In this document: piece by piece, positions 39,580-48,761 of the stretch
Position numbering within the stretch: the stretch's first letter is position 1
Layout: each line of letters opens with the position of its first letter
Assembly: GCA_948964545.1 (NCBI GenBank)
Contig: CAREDV010000003.1
Span: forward strand, 123,377-187,376
Origin: an uncultured bacterium
GTDB taxonomy: Bacteria > Cyanobacteriota > Vampirovibrionia > Gastranaerophilales > Gastranaerophilaceae
Reading direction: 5' to 3'
DNA length: 64,000 bases
Notes under the pieces: model-generated
The model's database searches: none
Seen by the model: only the letters and a program-made list of their open reading frames with translations
What the model was told of the DNA's origin: nothing
Position numbers and translations under genes: made by a program

Positions 39580-40431
39580 ATGCAAAGAAGATTACCTGAT
39601 TATTTAAAAAGACCGATTATTGATACGGATAAAACCCGCACTGTCAGAAAGATATTAAAAACAAAATGTTTGAACACAGTCTGTGAAAATGCGCGCTGTC
39701 CTAACAAAAACGAGTGTTATACAAAAAACACGGCAACATTTTTGATTATGGGCAATAACTGTACGCGAAATTGTCGTTATTGTAATATTTCCTGTGCTCG
39801 TCCCGAACTTTTGGATTTGGATGAACCGAAACATATTGCGGAAGCGGTCAAAGATTTAGGGCTTAAATATGCAGTGATAACCTCTGTTACGCGTGATGAC
39901 CTGTTTGATGGTGGTGCGGAACATTTTGCTAATTGTATTTATGAAATCAGAAATATATGTAATGATATAAAAATCGAGATTCTTACTCCTGATTTTAAAG
40001 GTAATATTGATTCGCTAAAAACAATTATAAATGCTCATCCTGATGTCTTTAATCATAACATCGAAACTGTGCGTGAGGTATTCAAAACCGCCCGTCCGCA
40101 GGGAAATTATGATATTTCAATTGAGGTTTTAAAATATATAAAAGAGAACAGTGATATTTTAACAAAATCAGGATTGATGATAGGTTTGGGCGAAAATTTT
40201 GAACAAATAGAAAGTACAATGACAGATTTGAAGAATGCTGGGTGTGATATTTTGACAATTGGGCAATATATTCAACCATCAAAAGAACATTTAGAAGTTT
40301 CAAAATATTATACGTTGGAAGAATATGAGGATTTAAAAGTTCTTGCGCGTAAAATAGGATTTAAGAGTTTTCAAATCGGCCCATTGGTTAGAAGTTCTTA
40401 TAAAGCTTCAGATATTGTTAATGTTTCTTAA
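39580..40431 (+). CDS. lipA: Lipoyl synthase
   Basis: A 283-residue radical SAM enzyme inserting two sulfurs into octanoyl groups. Both iron-sulfur motifs are complete: CENARCPNKNEC for the auxiliary cluster and CTRNCRYC for the SAM cluster. The closing R-S-S-Y motif (LVRSSYKASD) is present. Its company with lpd suggests a lipoyl-dependent system such as glycine cleavage or 2-oxoacid dehydrogenase elsewhere. Confidence 0.97.
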   Translation: MQRRLPDYLKRPIIDTDKTRTVRKILKTKCLNTVCENARCPNKNECYTKNTATFLIMGNNCTRNCRYCNISCARPELLDLDEPKHIAEAVKDLGLKYAVITSVTRDDLFDGGAEHFANCIYEIRNICNDIKIEILTPDFKGNIDSLKTIINAHPDVFNHNIETVREVFKTARPQGNYDISIEVLKYIKENSDILTKSGLMIGLGENFEQIESTMTDLKNAGCDILTIGQYIQPSKEHLEVSKYYTLEEYEDLKVLARKIGFKSFQIGPLVRSSYKASDIVNVS

Positions 40432-40483
40432 AATTATACTCTTGGCTATTTGCTTTTTATATTGAACAGAGTACAATTGTTTT

Positions 40484-41302
40484 ATGGTAGCAGAGGAACA
40501 ATTATATTCTGACATCCCGCCTACAAAGCTTAGGAACAAGGAGGAAAAATTTAAACCCGCAAAAACAAGTCGTTTTTGGCTTTGGGTTGCAAGTACGTTT
40601 TTCTTTAATATGCTTCAAAACAGATTTTATGCATTCCGCTATAAAGGTGCTGAAAATGCTATTGAGAAAGACATACCAACAATACTTTTTGCTCCGCATT
40701 GCAACTGGTGGGATGGTATAGTTCTTTATAATATTACTCATAGGATTTTTCATAAAGAAATTCGTTTAATGGTTGAAGAACTGAACAGATTTCCACTTTT
40801 AAGACGCGGTGGTGCTTATTCTGTTAATAAAAAATCTGCACAATCAGCTATGAAAGCTTTGCAATATTCTGTTGATGTTGTAGGTGATTTGAGAAATATG
40901 CTATGTATTTTTCCTCAGGGAATTATCAGACCGCCTCATTTCAGACCTATTGAATTTCAAACAGGACTAGCATATATTGCGCAAAACGCTGTGAAAAAAT
41001 ATGGACGTGTTAATTTAATTCCTTGCGCAATTGATTATTGTTTTTTCAGAGATAATAGACCTGAAGTTGTAGTAGATTTCGGCAAACGTATTGAACTTTC
41101 AAAAGATGTGCCGATTAATCGTAAAGACCTTACAACAATGCTTGAACAAGCTTTGACACAAACTTGTGATGCACAGGCATATGATATTTCACATGGTGAA
41201 GTTTCTGAGTATAATATTTTATTTAAACAGCATTTGAAGTGGTACAGACGTATTGAACAGCGTTTGAAAAGCATTGATTTACCGCCTGTTTCAGGAGTTT
41301 AA
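40484..41302 (+). CDS. Lysophospholipid acyltransferase, PlsC family
   Basis: A 272-residue acyltransferase. The HX4D motif is seen in FAPHCNWWDGIVLY, and the second block as FPQGIIRPPHFRPIEFQTGL. A membrane-associated hydrophobic N-terminal segment (FWLWVASTFFFNML) is present. PlsC enzymes acylate lysophosphatidic acid or related acceptors at the inner membrane. The PQGIIRPP block is a variant of the EGTRS motif, so the acceptor may differ. It overlaps the converging next gene by 4 bases. Confidence 0.85.
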   Translation: MVAEEQLYSDIPPTKLRNKEEKFKPAKTSRFWLWVASTFFFNMLQNRFYAFRYKGAENAIEKDIPTILFAPHCNWWDGIVLYNITHRIFHKEIRLMVEELNRFPLLRRGGAYSVNKKSAQSAMKALQYSVDVVGDLRNMLCIFPQGIIRPPHFRPIEFQTGLAYIAQNAVKKYGRVNLIPCAIDYCFFRDNRPEVVVDFGKRIELSKDVPINRKDLTTMLEQALTQTCDAQAYDISHGEVSEYNILFKQHLKWYRRIEQRLKSIDLPPVSGV

Positions 41303-43008
41303 GCTGAATATCGTTTGAACGATTTTTCTATATTTTTTGAGATTGTATTTTTAACCGTATCATACTCTGTTGTCAGAGATGAAATTTCTGTATCAAGATT
41401 TTTCATTTTTAAGTCGATAGTTTCTTCTTTTGCATTAAGTTTTGCTTTCTCAGTGTTGTATTTTGATTCTGCATAGGCAATTAATGTTTCATCTGCAATC
41501 TCTTTAATATATGTATCTGTTGCATAATTACCCTGATAATAATAATTATCGTCTTTCATTCTTGAAATAAACATCATGCCGTTTTGGAGCATTTGCTGTA
41601 AGTATTCGTTGTCATTAATTCTATCGTTTTCAGTCCAGCCGTTTGCACAGATTTGATTGAAAAGAGCATCATAGAATGTCGATTGACCAAGGTCATCGCT
41701 TGAAACTTCAGTGCCGATTTTCCAAGTGTATTGGAATGTTTTGTTATTCATTGCTAAGTGGCTTCCTGAAACTGGGCATGCAATTTGATCTTTTTCAGCT
41801 TTGTCACCTCTGTATTTTTGACCAGATATATCAAAAATTTCAACGCCTCTGCTGTCAGTTTTTGATATACCATTCATGTAATCTGCAAAATATGTTAAAT
41901 AAGCATGTAGTAAATTACCTATATCAATAGTATATTTAGATTTACCATGACCCCATCCGCAGATACCTGTTCTTTTCTCACCGCCAATCCATCCAATATA
42001 TTCTTTAGCTGTAGATTCGTTAACATTGTCATACTTTACGTCAACGGCATGGGGATTATTTTTAAGTGCTACATTTCGGGGGTCATCACTGGTGGCAAGA
42101 AGATCATTTACTGATGCTCTCGCATATTCAAGAGCTTTACCCGTATATCCGTCTCCTAAATCTAAGACTTGTTTTAAGCATCCATCAACTTGATCAAATA
42201 TCCCTTGAAGCATTTCTTCTTGCAGTGCTCCAATAGTATCTGGATCTGAACCATATAAATGACCGTTGTATGCTGTAATTTGAGCTATTGCTGTGCCGTT
42301 GATAAGATCACCAAGGTTTAGTTGCGTCCTGACATCGCCATTTTCAGTATTGCTATTTATAATTTCCTGCCCGTTTTTTTTAGCAAGAAGTTCGATAGAA
42401 TTTTTTCTTGCGCCGTCTTGATTAGGATTATTATATGACGCCAAAAGATTAATATCGATAACAGCCCCAGATTCATTTAAATATGTTAACAAATCATCTA
42501 CATTACCAGAGTCTGTTGCTACAGCAACAGTTGTACCGCCTCCAAAGCCTGCTCCCTGATTATAAGGAAGGTGGTTAATTGTATCTGCTAATTTTTCTGT
42601 AATTAAACCTTCTTGAGCAAGTCCTTTAATAAAGGCTTCACGCATTTTTTCAGAAGGTAAAGTTCCAAGTCCTTCTTGAGGAATACCTGCTGCACGAGCT
42701 ACTGCTGCGTATTTAGAATTTAATGTTACTCTGCCTAATGAATCTGAAATAATTGTAGGCATATAATTATTTAATGCAGAAGGATTCATTAAAATACCGT
42801 AAGAAAGTTGTGTGCTTGTGTCGCCTTTGCCGTAGTAATCATAAACTAATTTAGTCTGGTTTAATGAATTCTGATATTCATTTGAAAGGTCAGCAAGTTC
42901 TCTCGCCAATGCAATTTTCTGGTGAGATAATCGCATAGATTGAAATTCACAGTCAGATTTTCTGCCTGTTATGGATAGTAATCTAGCTTGTCCTGCTGCT
43001 AATCCCAT
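41299..43008 (-). CDS. Large lineage-type protein starting MGLAAGQARLL, unknown function
   Basis: A 569-residue protein with no signal peptide or membrane segment. The N terminus (MGLAAGQARLLSITGRKSD, then helical heptads to about residue 60) and the C-terminal coiled coil (about 510-560) flank a 400-residue central region. Antiparallel pairing of the terminal helices would resemble flagellar hook-associated or secreted-fibre architecture, but no such genes are nearby and I make no assignment. The start motif recurs in gut Melainabacteria proteins from memory. AAAGGGC precedes the ATG. Confidence 0.75.
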   Translation of the reverse strand: MGLAAGQARLLSITGRKSDCEFQSMRLSHQKIALARELADLSNEYQNSLNQTKLVYDYYGKGDTSTQLSYGILMNPSALNNYMPTIISDSLGRVTLNSKYAAVARAAGIPQEGLGTLPSEKMREAFIKGLAQEGLITEKLADTINHLPYNQGAGFGGGTTVAVATDSGNVDDLLTYLNESGAVIDINLLASYNNPNQDGARKNSIELLAKKNGQEIINSNTENGDVRTQLNLGDLINGTAIAQITAYNGHLYGSDPDTIGALQEEMLQGIFDQVDGCLKQVLDLGDGYTGKALEYARASVNDLLATSDDPRNVALKNNPHAVDVKYDNVNESTAKEYIGWIGGEKRTGICGWGHGKSKYTIDIGNLLHAYLTYFADYMNGISKTDSRGVEIFDISGQKYRGDKAEKDQIACPVSGSHLAMNNKTFQYTWKIGTEVSSDDLGQSTFYDALFNQICANGWTENDRINDNEYLQQMLQNGMMFISRMKDDNYYYQGNYATDTYIKEIADETLIAYAESKYNTEKAKLNAKEETIDLKMKNLDTEISSLTTEYDTVKNTISKNIEKSFKRYSA

Positions 43009-43287
43009 TTTTTTGCCCTTTCTGCAAAATTTTCCTAGTAACGTTCATGTAGGATTACGGAATTATTGGTGCAAAACTTTAAAAAATTATTAGGCTTTGT
43101 AACATTTGTTTACATTTTAAATAAGTGTAAATAAGCCCCTATTAAGTATTGTAAAATTACTACTAATGTAATACTTTTGATTGATGAGAAAATTTCAAAA
43201 AGTGGTATAATATAAGTAAGGTAAATTGAAATTAGAATAGATTTTAATTCCGTGGCGGGTACGGAAACTCAGAAAGGCGGAAGTAAA
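43009..43287. other. Intergenic control region
   Basis: No ORF is supported. A TATAAT box at 43206-43211 probably serves the ATPase gene; the -35 is weak. AT-rich elsewhere. Confidence 0.4.
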
Positions 43288-44904
43288 ATGAGCAGTCTGC
43301 AGTTTCACAATGATTTGGACAGATTAATAAATGTGTTGCCTGACAAGGTCAGAAGGTACATTAACTATGAGAAAATGGAAGATGTTATAGAAATTGTCCT
43401 TGATATAGGGCGAACCCCAGAGATTAGACATGCAGGCGGTAAAATTGATTATTTAGGTGATGAGTTTGTCGAGGAATACGACATTAATTATATAACAAGC
43501 CGTTTACAGGAGTTTACTTCTGACAACCGTTCTGGAATCCCTGGAACACTTCATAGGATTAGTGCAATTAGAAACAGGCAGGGTAAAATAATAGGTTTGA
43601 CTTGCAGAATCGGCAGGGTAGTTACAGGAACAATTGCTTGTATAAAAGATATTTGTTTGATGAACAAAAGTATTCTGTTTCTAGGACGTCCTGGTGTTGG
43701 TAAAACGACTAAACTTAGAGAAATTTCAAGGCTGGTGGCTGATGAATTAGGCAAACGTGTTGTGATAGTAGATACATCTAACGAAATTGCAGGCGATGGA
43801 GATACTCCTCATCCTGCTATCGGTCATGCAAGACGTATGCAGGTTACTCAGCCCGAGTTTCAAAAAGATATTATGATTGAGGCTGTTGAAAATCACACCC
43901 CCGAAGTTATTGTTGTGGATGAAATCGGTACGGAAGCCGAAGCACAGGCATCGCGTACTATTGCAGAACGCGGGGTTATGCTGATTGCAACAGCCCACGG
44001 TAATAGTTTAGAAAATTTGATTAAAAACCCGACTTTATCAGATTTAGTCGGCGGTATTCAATCTGTTACACTGGGTGATGATGAGGCCAAGCGCAGAGCT
44101 TCACAAAAAACTGTTTTGGAAAGAGAAAAACAGCCGACTTTTGATGTTGTAATAGAAATTCTTGACAGAAATACTCTTGCTGTTTATAAAGATACAGCCG
44201 AAGCTGTTGATTATATTTTGCGAGGATGGCCTATAAGACCTGAAATCAGAAAGGTTGACAAAGCTTATGAAGCTCCTCAACAACAGCTGAATGATGAACC
44301 AAAAATTACTGATATTCCAAAAGAAATTGATAAATTAGAGAAAAAAATCGAGCATCCGACAGACAGTTTGAAATTTTCCTTCTCAAGACAAAAGTATGTT
44401 GAAGAATTGAAAGGGTTTAAAAAGATTTATCTTTATGCTGTTTCACGTACTATAGTTGAAAAAGTTATTGAGCGTCTTGATTTGAATGCAGAAGTTACGC
44501 GAAGTATTGATGATGCAGATATTGTTGTTGCTCACAAAAACTTTGCAAAAGGAGGTGCTAAAGTTTTGAGTGTTGCAAATGATTACAGATTACAAGTGTT
44601 TTATGTAAAAACAAATTCTATGGCACAAATTCAGAAAGTTTTGAAAGAAGCTTTGGATATTGTGGAAACCTCAGAAACTTTGTGCGGATACTATGATGAT
44701 GCCGAACGTGCTCTGGATGAAGCAAAAGCTGCAATTAATAAGATTTTGGCAGGTGAAAAAGATGTTGAATTAACTCCGCAAAATCAAGCGATAAGAAAAT
44801 TGCAGCATGAGCTTGTAGAACAGCACAATATGACAAGTAAATCTATCGGCGAGGGTAATAATCGACATCTCAAAATTGTCGGCGGAAAAGATTTTCACAA
44901 TTAA
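43288..44904 (+). CDS. Ycf45-like AAA+ ATPase with R3H domain
   Basis: A 538-residue protein. The ATPase core carries the P-loop LFLGRPGVGKTTKLREI and Walker B IVVDEIGTEAEAQASRTI, as in the SpoIIIAA/Ycf45 group. The C terminus (about 495-535) fits an R3H nucleic-acid binding domain: a Lys-Leu-Gln-His helix followed by SKSIGEGNNRHLKIVGG. The family is conserved in cyanobacteria and plastids and is thought to act on nucleic acids, but its role is unclear. The ATG at 43288 follows GGCGGAAG; the frame from 43252 begins with GTG and lacks a good site. Confidence 0.9.
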   Translation: MSSLQFHNDLDRLINVLPDKVRRYINYEKMEDVIEIVLDIGRTPEIRHAGGKIDYLGDEFVEEYDINYITSRLQEFTSDNRSGIPGTLHRISAIRNRQGKIIGLTCRIGRVVTGTIACIKDICLMNKSILFLGRPGVGKTTKLREISRLVADELGKRVVIVDTSNEIAGDGDTPHPAIGHARRMQVTQPEFQKDIMIEAVENHTPEVIVVDEIGTEAEAQASRTIAERGVMLIATAHGNSLENLIKNPTLSDLVGGIQSVTLGDDEAKRRASQKTVLEREKQPTFDVVIEILDRNTLAVYKDTAEAVDYILRGWPIRPEIRKVDKAYEAPQQQLNDEPKITDIPKEIDKLEKKIEHPTDSLKFSFSRQKYVEELKGFKKIYLYAVSRTIVEKVIERLDLNAEVTRSIDDADIVVAHKNFAKGGAKVLSVANDYRLQVFYVKTNSMAQIQKVLKEALDIVETSETLCGYYDDAERALDEAKAAINKILAGEKDVELTPQNQAIRKLQHELVEQHNMTSKSIGEGNNRHLKIVGGKDFHN

Positions 44905-44906
44905 AT

Positions 44907-45116
44907 TTAAGTTAATTTTATATATCCTTGTTTTACAGCATTTATGATAGCTTCTGTTCTTGTTGTAGCGTTCAATTTTTCAAAGATTTTCGTATTGTAA
45001 GCTTTAATTGTATGTATTGAAAGATTGATTGCATCTGCAATTTGTTGATTTGTATAGTTTCTTGTCATTAAAATAATAATCTCAATTTCACGGTCTTTTA
45101 ATTTGTTTTTATTCAT
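44907..45116 (-). CDS. Small LuxR/GerE-type HTH protein
   Basis: A 69-residue stand-alone HTH: LKDREIEIIILMTRNYTNQQ, then IADAINLSIHTIKAYNTKIF and EKLNATTRTEAI are family-typical. It resembles the protein at 4122-4337. The ribosome site (AAAGGAGAT) lies within a perfect 30-bp palindrome directly upstream, so translation is probably controlled by folding, or transcription by a symmetric operator. It converges with the R3H ATPase gene. Confidence 0.9.
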   Translation of the reverse strand: MNKNKLKDREIEIIILMTRNYTNQQIADAINLSIHTIKAYNTKIFEKLNATTRTEAIINAVKQGYIKLT

Positions 45117-45121
45117 ATTTT

Positions 45122-45151
45122 AATCTCCTTTATATTAATATAAAGGAGATT
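45122..45151. promoter_or_regulatory. Perfect 30-bp palindrome covering the ribosome site
   Basis: AATCTCCTTTATATT followed by its exact reverse complement. On the mRNA of the LuxR-type gene the second half contains AAAGGAGAT, so the Shine-Dalgarno site can be locked in a 12-15 bp hairpin. As DNA it is also a perfect symmetric protein site. Confidence 0.85.
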
Positions 45152-45207
45152 GTTTTGAGAATTTGTTAATAATATATCCACAAATATAATATTTACAAAA
45201 GTTTATA

Positions 45208-45417
45208 TTATTTGCGTTTTTTAAACTCGATATCATAGCCGAGAATGTCGGCGATTTCGCGAATTTCACGGTATCTTATAGTTTCATTTTTCAGCTTTTG
45301 AGAAAGACTGCTCATAGCAGTGCGCTTGTTTTCTGTTTTATATAATATGCTTGCTATCTCTGTCATGGTTTTTGCTTCTTTAGCAAGCAGTGATTTTATT
45401 TCGTCTTTAATTCCCAT
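45208..45417 (-). CDS. Small HTH-like regulator, LGYD family
   Basis: A 69-residue protein: a helical start (GIKDEIKSLLAKEAKTMTEI), then an HTH-like core and the ending REIADILGYDIEFKKRK, shared with the protein at 11517-11708. It lies divergently 110 bases from the 59-residue protein gene. Function as a DNA-binding regulator is inferred. Confidence 0.7.
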   Translation of the reverse strand: MGIKDEIKSLLAKEAKTMTEIASILYKTENKRTAMSSLSQKLKNETIRYREIREIADILGYDIEFKKRK

Positions 45418-45435
45418 ATTATTATGATAATATAC

Positions 45436-45464
45436 TTGACAACATTTGTATATTATTGTATAAC
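45436..45464 (+). promoter_or_regulatory. Promoter of the 59-residue protein gene
   Basis: TTGACA (45436-45441) and TATAAC (45459-45464), 17-base spacer. Confidence 0.75.
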
Positions 45465-45526
45465 ATGATTATAAAAATATAAACAAGATAATATTTTTAT
45501 AAACTATAATAAAGAAAGGTAAAGCT

Positions 45527-45706
45527 ATGGAAACAAAAGAAGAATTTATTATGAGGTTAGCAAAAAAGATTGATAAACAACACGATATGATTAGAGATAA
45601 TCTTTCATATCTTCAGCAAGCGTTAAATGAAATGGATAGCTCCCTAAACACTATCAGTTTTCTTTCATATTTGAAAGACGATTTCGTTAAAAAAGACGGA
45701 GTTTAA
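45527..45706 (+). CDS. Small helical protein, 59 residues
   Basis: An ORF with AAAGG before the ATG, a near-consensus promoter and a 14-bp terminator overlapping its stop: a complete monocistronic unit. The protein is charged and helical (METKEEFIMRLAKKIDKQHD, then LSYLQQALNEMDSSL), likely a short coiled coil. There is no family I recognise. Being divergent from an HTH gene suggests a regulated accessory role. Confidence 0.75.
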   Translation: METKEEFIMRLAKKIDKQHDMIRDNLSYLQQALNEMDSSLNTISFLSYLKDDFVKKDGV

Positions 45707-45720
45707 AAACTCCGTCTTTT
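45691..45720. terminator. Bidirectional terminator, 14-bp perfect stem
   Basis: AAAAGACGGAGTTT-AA-AAACTCCGTCTTTT between the small gene and the converging ppdK. Confidence 0.93.
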
Positions 45721-45739
45721 TACATTATGAATGTAGTAA

Positions 45740-48385
45740 CTATTTAGCCTCTACAACTGCTTGAGCTGCAGCAAGTCTTGCCTGTGGTAATCTGAACGGT
45801 GAGCAAGATACATAATCCAAGCCAATTCTGTCACAGAATTTTACTGAATCAGGGTCACCGCCATGTTCGCCGCAAACACCGCCAACAAGTGATGAGTTTA
45901 CTGATTTGCCTTTTTCCATTGACATTTCAATTAACTGACCAACACCTTTTGTATCAAGTGTTTCAAACGGGTTAGCAGGTAGGATTTTCTGCTCAACGTA
46001 TCTGTTTAAGAATTTACCTTCAGCATCGTCGCGAGAGTAGCCGAATGTCATCTGTGTCAAGTCGTTTGTACCGAATGAGAAGAATTCTGCGTATTCAGCG
46101 ATTTCATCTGCTGTTAATGCTGCACGAGGAATTTCAATCATTGTTCCGAATTTGTATTCAACTTCAACACCTTTTTCAGTCATCACTTCTTTTGCTACAC
46201 GAACTAAAATTTCTTTAGCAACTTTAAGTTCATTAACGTGTCCGATTAGAGGAATCATTACCCAAGGTTTAACTGCAACGCCTTCGCGTTTCAAGTCACA
46301 GCATGCTTCAAAGATTGCTCTTACTTGCATTTCGTTGATTTCAGGGTAAGTCAAACCTAAACGGCATCCACGTAATCCCATCATTGGGTTAGATTCAGAC
46401 AAGCCCTCAACGATATGAAGCATTTCTTCTTTTTCCGAAGCATCTTTGCCTTGAGCTTTAAGTGTTGCTACTTCAGCAATTAATTCTTCTTTTGAAGGTA
46501 AGAATTCGTGAAGCGGCGGATCTAAAAGTCTTACTGTAAGAGGTTTGTCGCCTAATGCTTTAAACATTGCGTAGAAGTCTGAATACTGCATCGGAAGTAA
46601 TTTTGCCAATGCTTCTTTTCTAGCTTCAGGAGTACCTGCAATAATCATTTTTTGTACCCAAGGAAGTCTGTCAGGGTCCATGAACATGTGTTCTGTACGG
46701 CATAAACCAACACCTTCAGCACCGAATTTTAAAGCGTTTTCGATATCCTTTGGAGTATCAGCGTTAGCTTCAACTTTCATTCTCTTGATTTCATCAACCC
46801 AAGAGAAGAATGTGTTCCAATTGTCGTCGATTTGAGCTTCTACAAGTTTAACAGCACCTTCCATTACGATACCTTTACCGCCGTCAAGCGAAATGATTTC
46901 GTCTTTGTGGTAAACTTTACCATCACAGCCTGTTAATGTTTCATTATTCAAGTCAATTTTCAAGTCTTCACAGCCTGAAACGCAAGGTTTACCCATACCT
47001 TTAGCAACAACTGCTGCGTGAGATGTAGCACCGCCGCGAAGTGTCAAAACACCTTGAGAAACTGCCATACCGTGAATATCATCAGGACATGTTTCTACAC
47101 GTACAAGGATAACTTTTTCGCCAGCTTCACCGCGTTGAGCTGCTTCTTCTGTATCGAATACGATTTTACCTACAGCGGCACCAGGAGATGCATTTACACC
47201 TGTGCAAATTTTGTGCGCTTGTTCTAAAGCTTTAGAATCAAAGCAAGGTAATAAAATTTGATTTACTGAATACGGGTCAACAAGCTGGATTGCTCTTTCT
47301 TTTGTGATAATACCTTCTTTTTCCATTTCAACAGCGATTCTGATAGCTGCTGCTGCTGTTCTTTTACCGTTACGAGTCTGCAAAATCCACAATTTACCTT
47401 TTTCAATTGTGAATTCCATATCTTGAACGTCTTTGTATCCTAATTCAAGTTTTTTAGCGATATCAACATATTGTCTGTATAAATCAGGCATTTCTGTTTC
47501 AAGTTCTTCGATAGGTTTCGGAGTTCTAATACCTGCAACAACGTCTTCACCTTGAGCGTTTGTCAAGTATTCGCCGTAGAATTTGTTTTCACCTGTAGCA
47601 GGGTTACGAGTGAATGAAACGCCTGTAGCGCAATCATCGCCCATATTTCCGAATACCATTGTTTGAACGTTTACTGCTGTACCAAAGTTATGGTCGATTT
47701 TATTCATGTTTCTGTAAGCGATTGCACGAGGAATATTCCAAGATCTAAATACTGCTTCAATAGCTTCTTGCAATTGAATGTATGGATCTTGAGGGAAGTC
47801 TTTACCTGTAACTTCTTTGATAATATTTTTGTATACAGGGATTAAAGATTTCAAACCTTCTGCTGAAATTTTTGTATCTTCTTTAACGCCTTCACGTTCT
47901 TTAACTTTTTCAAGTTCTGATTCGAAATATTTTTGTCTATCCATTTCCCAAGCAACAGAACCGAACATTGTTAAAAATCTTCTATATGAGTCATAGCAGA
48001 AACGAGGGTTGTTTGTAAGCTTAATCATAGCTTCAACAGTTTGATCGTTTAAGCCTAAGTTCAAGATTGTTTCCATCATACCTGGCATAGAAAGTCTAGC
48101 GCCTGATCTTACTGAAACCAAAAGAGGATTTTCGCTGTCGCCGAATTTTTTGCCTGTTTGTTCTTCTACATCTTTCAATGCAGCTTTAACTTCATCCATC
48201 AAACCTTCAGGCATTTTATTTCCGTGATTAATATAATCCATACAAGTTTCTGTAGTGATTGTTAATCCCGGAGGAACGGGTAATCCTAAATTAGTCATTT
48301 CAGCGAGGTTAGCACCTTTACCGCCCAATAGATTGCGCATATCGGCGTTGCCTTCTCTAAACAACCATACTCGTTTTTCTGTCAT
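45740..48385 (-). CDS. ppdK: Pyruvate, phosphate dikinase
   Basis: An 881-residue enzyme interconverting pyruvate, ATP and phosphate with PEP, AMP and PPi; common in fermenters using PPi-linked glycolysis or gluconeogenesis. N-terminal ATP-grasp: LLGGKGANLAEMTNLGLPVP and VSVRSGARLSMPGMMETILN. The swivelling phospho-His is in LRGGATSHAAVVAKGMGKPC. The C-terminal PEP site includes GLCRTEHMFM and GGVCGEHGGDP. The ATG at 48385 follows GGAG. Confidence 0.97.
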   Translation of the reverse strand: MTEKRVWLFREGNADMRNLLGGKGANLAEMTNLGLPVPPGLTITTETCMDYINHGNKMPEGLMDEVKAALKDVEEQTGKKFGDSENPLLVSVRSGARLSMPGMMETILNLGLNDQTVEAMIKLTNNPRFCYDSYRRFLTMFGSVAWEMDRQKYFESELEKVKEREGVKEDTKISAEGLKSLIPVYKNIIKEVTGKDFPQDPYIQLQEAIEAVFRSWNIPRAIAYRNMNKIDHNFGTAVNVQTMVFGNMGDDCATGVSFTRNPATGENKFYGEYLTNAQGEDVVAGIRTPKPIEELETEMPDLYRQYVDIAKKLELGYKDVQDMEFTIEKGKLWILQTRNGKRTAAAAIRIAVEMEKEGIITKERAIQLVDPYSVNQILLPCFDSKALEQAHKICTGVNASPGAAVGKIVFDTEEAAQRGEAGEKVILVRVETCPDDIHGMAVSQGVLTLRGGATSHAAVVAKGMGKPCVSGCEDLKIDLNNETLTGCDGKVYHKDEIISLDGGKGIVMEGAVKLVEAQIDDNWNTFFSWVDEIKRMKVEANADTPKDIENALKFGAEGVGLCRTEHMFMDPDRLPWVQKMIIAGTPEARKEALAKLLPMQYSDFYAMFKALGDKPLTVRLLDPPLHEFLPSKEELIAEVATLKAQGKDASEKEEMLHIVEGLSESNPMMGLRGCRLGLTYPEINEMQVRAIFEACCDLKREGVAVKPWVMIPLIGHVNELKVAKEILVRVAKEVMTEKGVEVEYKFGTMIEIPRAALTADEIAEYAEFFSFGTNDLTQMTFGYSRDDAEGKFLNRYVEQKILPANPFETLDTKGVGQLIEMSMEKGKSVNSSLVGGVCGEHGGDPDSVKFCDRIGLDYVSCSPFRLPQARLAAAQAVVEAK

Positions 48386-48459
48386 AGTCAATTCTCCTTT
48401 TTTCTTACAGAATAATTTCTTTTTTATAAGAAAAATTGTACCATGAACATGATTATTTT

Positions 48460-48693
48460 TTACGAATTTCTAAAATAATCGCAAATCAAAACTTTTTTAC
48501 GAGGGAGTAAATTTTTCAACCCGTCGATAAATTTGTTTTTATCCAAATCTTCTAATTCTTTTTTTAGGATTGCTTTTTCAAGAACGACTTTGTTGTATAA
48601 ATCCGAGCACACTGAACTCTTATCGATGTGTTCTTTTAATTTAGCTAATTGAATCTCTTTTTCTCTAATGGATTTTATCAATTCGTTTTTCAC
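48460..48693 (-). CDS. Small coiled-coil protein, 77 residues
   Basis: A GTG-started ORF with AGAGGT five bases upstream. The product is almost entirely helical and charged (LIKSIREKEIQLAKLKEHID, VLEKAILKKELEDLDKNKF). No family recognised. It stands between ppdK and the oxidoreductase operon on the same strand. Moderate support only. Confidence 0.5.
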   Translation of the reverse strand: MKNELIKSIREKEIQLAKLKEHIDKSSVCSDLYNKVVLEKAILKKELEDLDKNKFIDGLKNLLPRKKVLICDYFRNS

Positions 48694-48761
48694 TATAGAC
48701 CTCTTTGTACTTTATCAGAATATAGCCTATTAGAATTTTTTAAATCGACTTTTTAGTTGAT

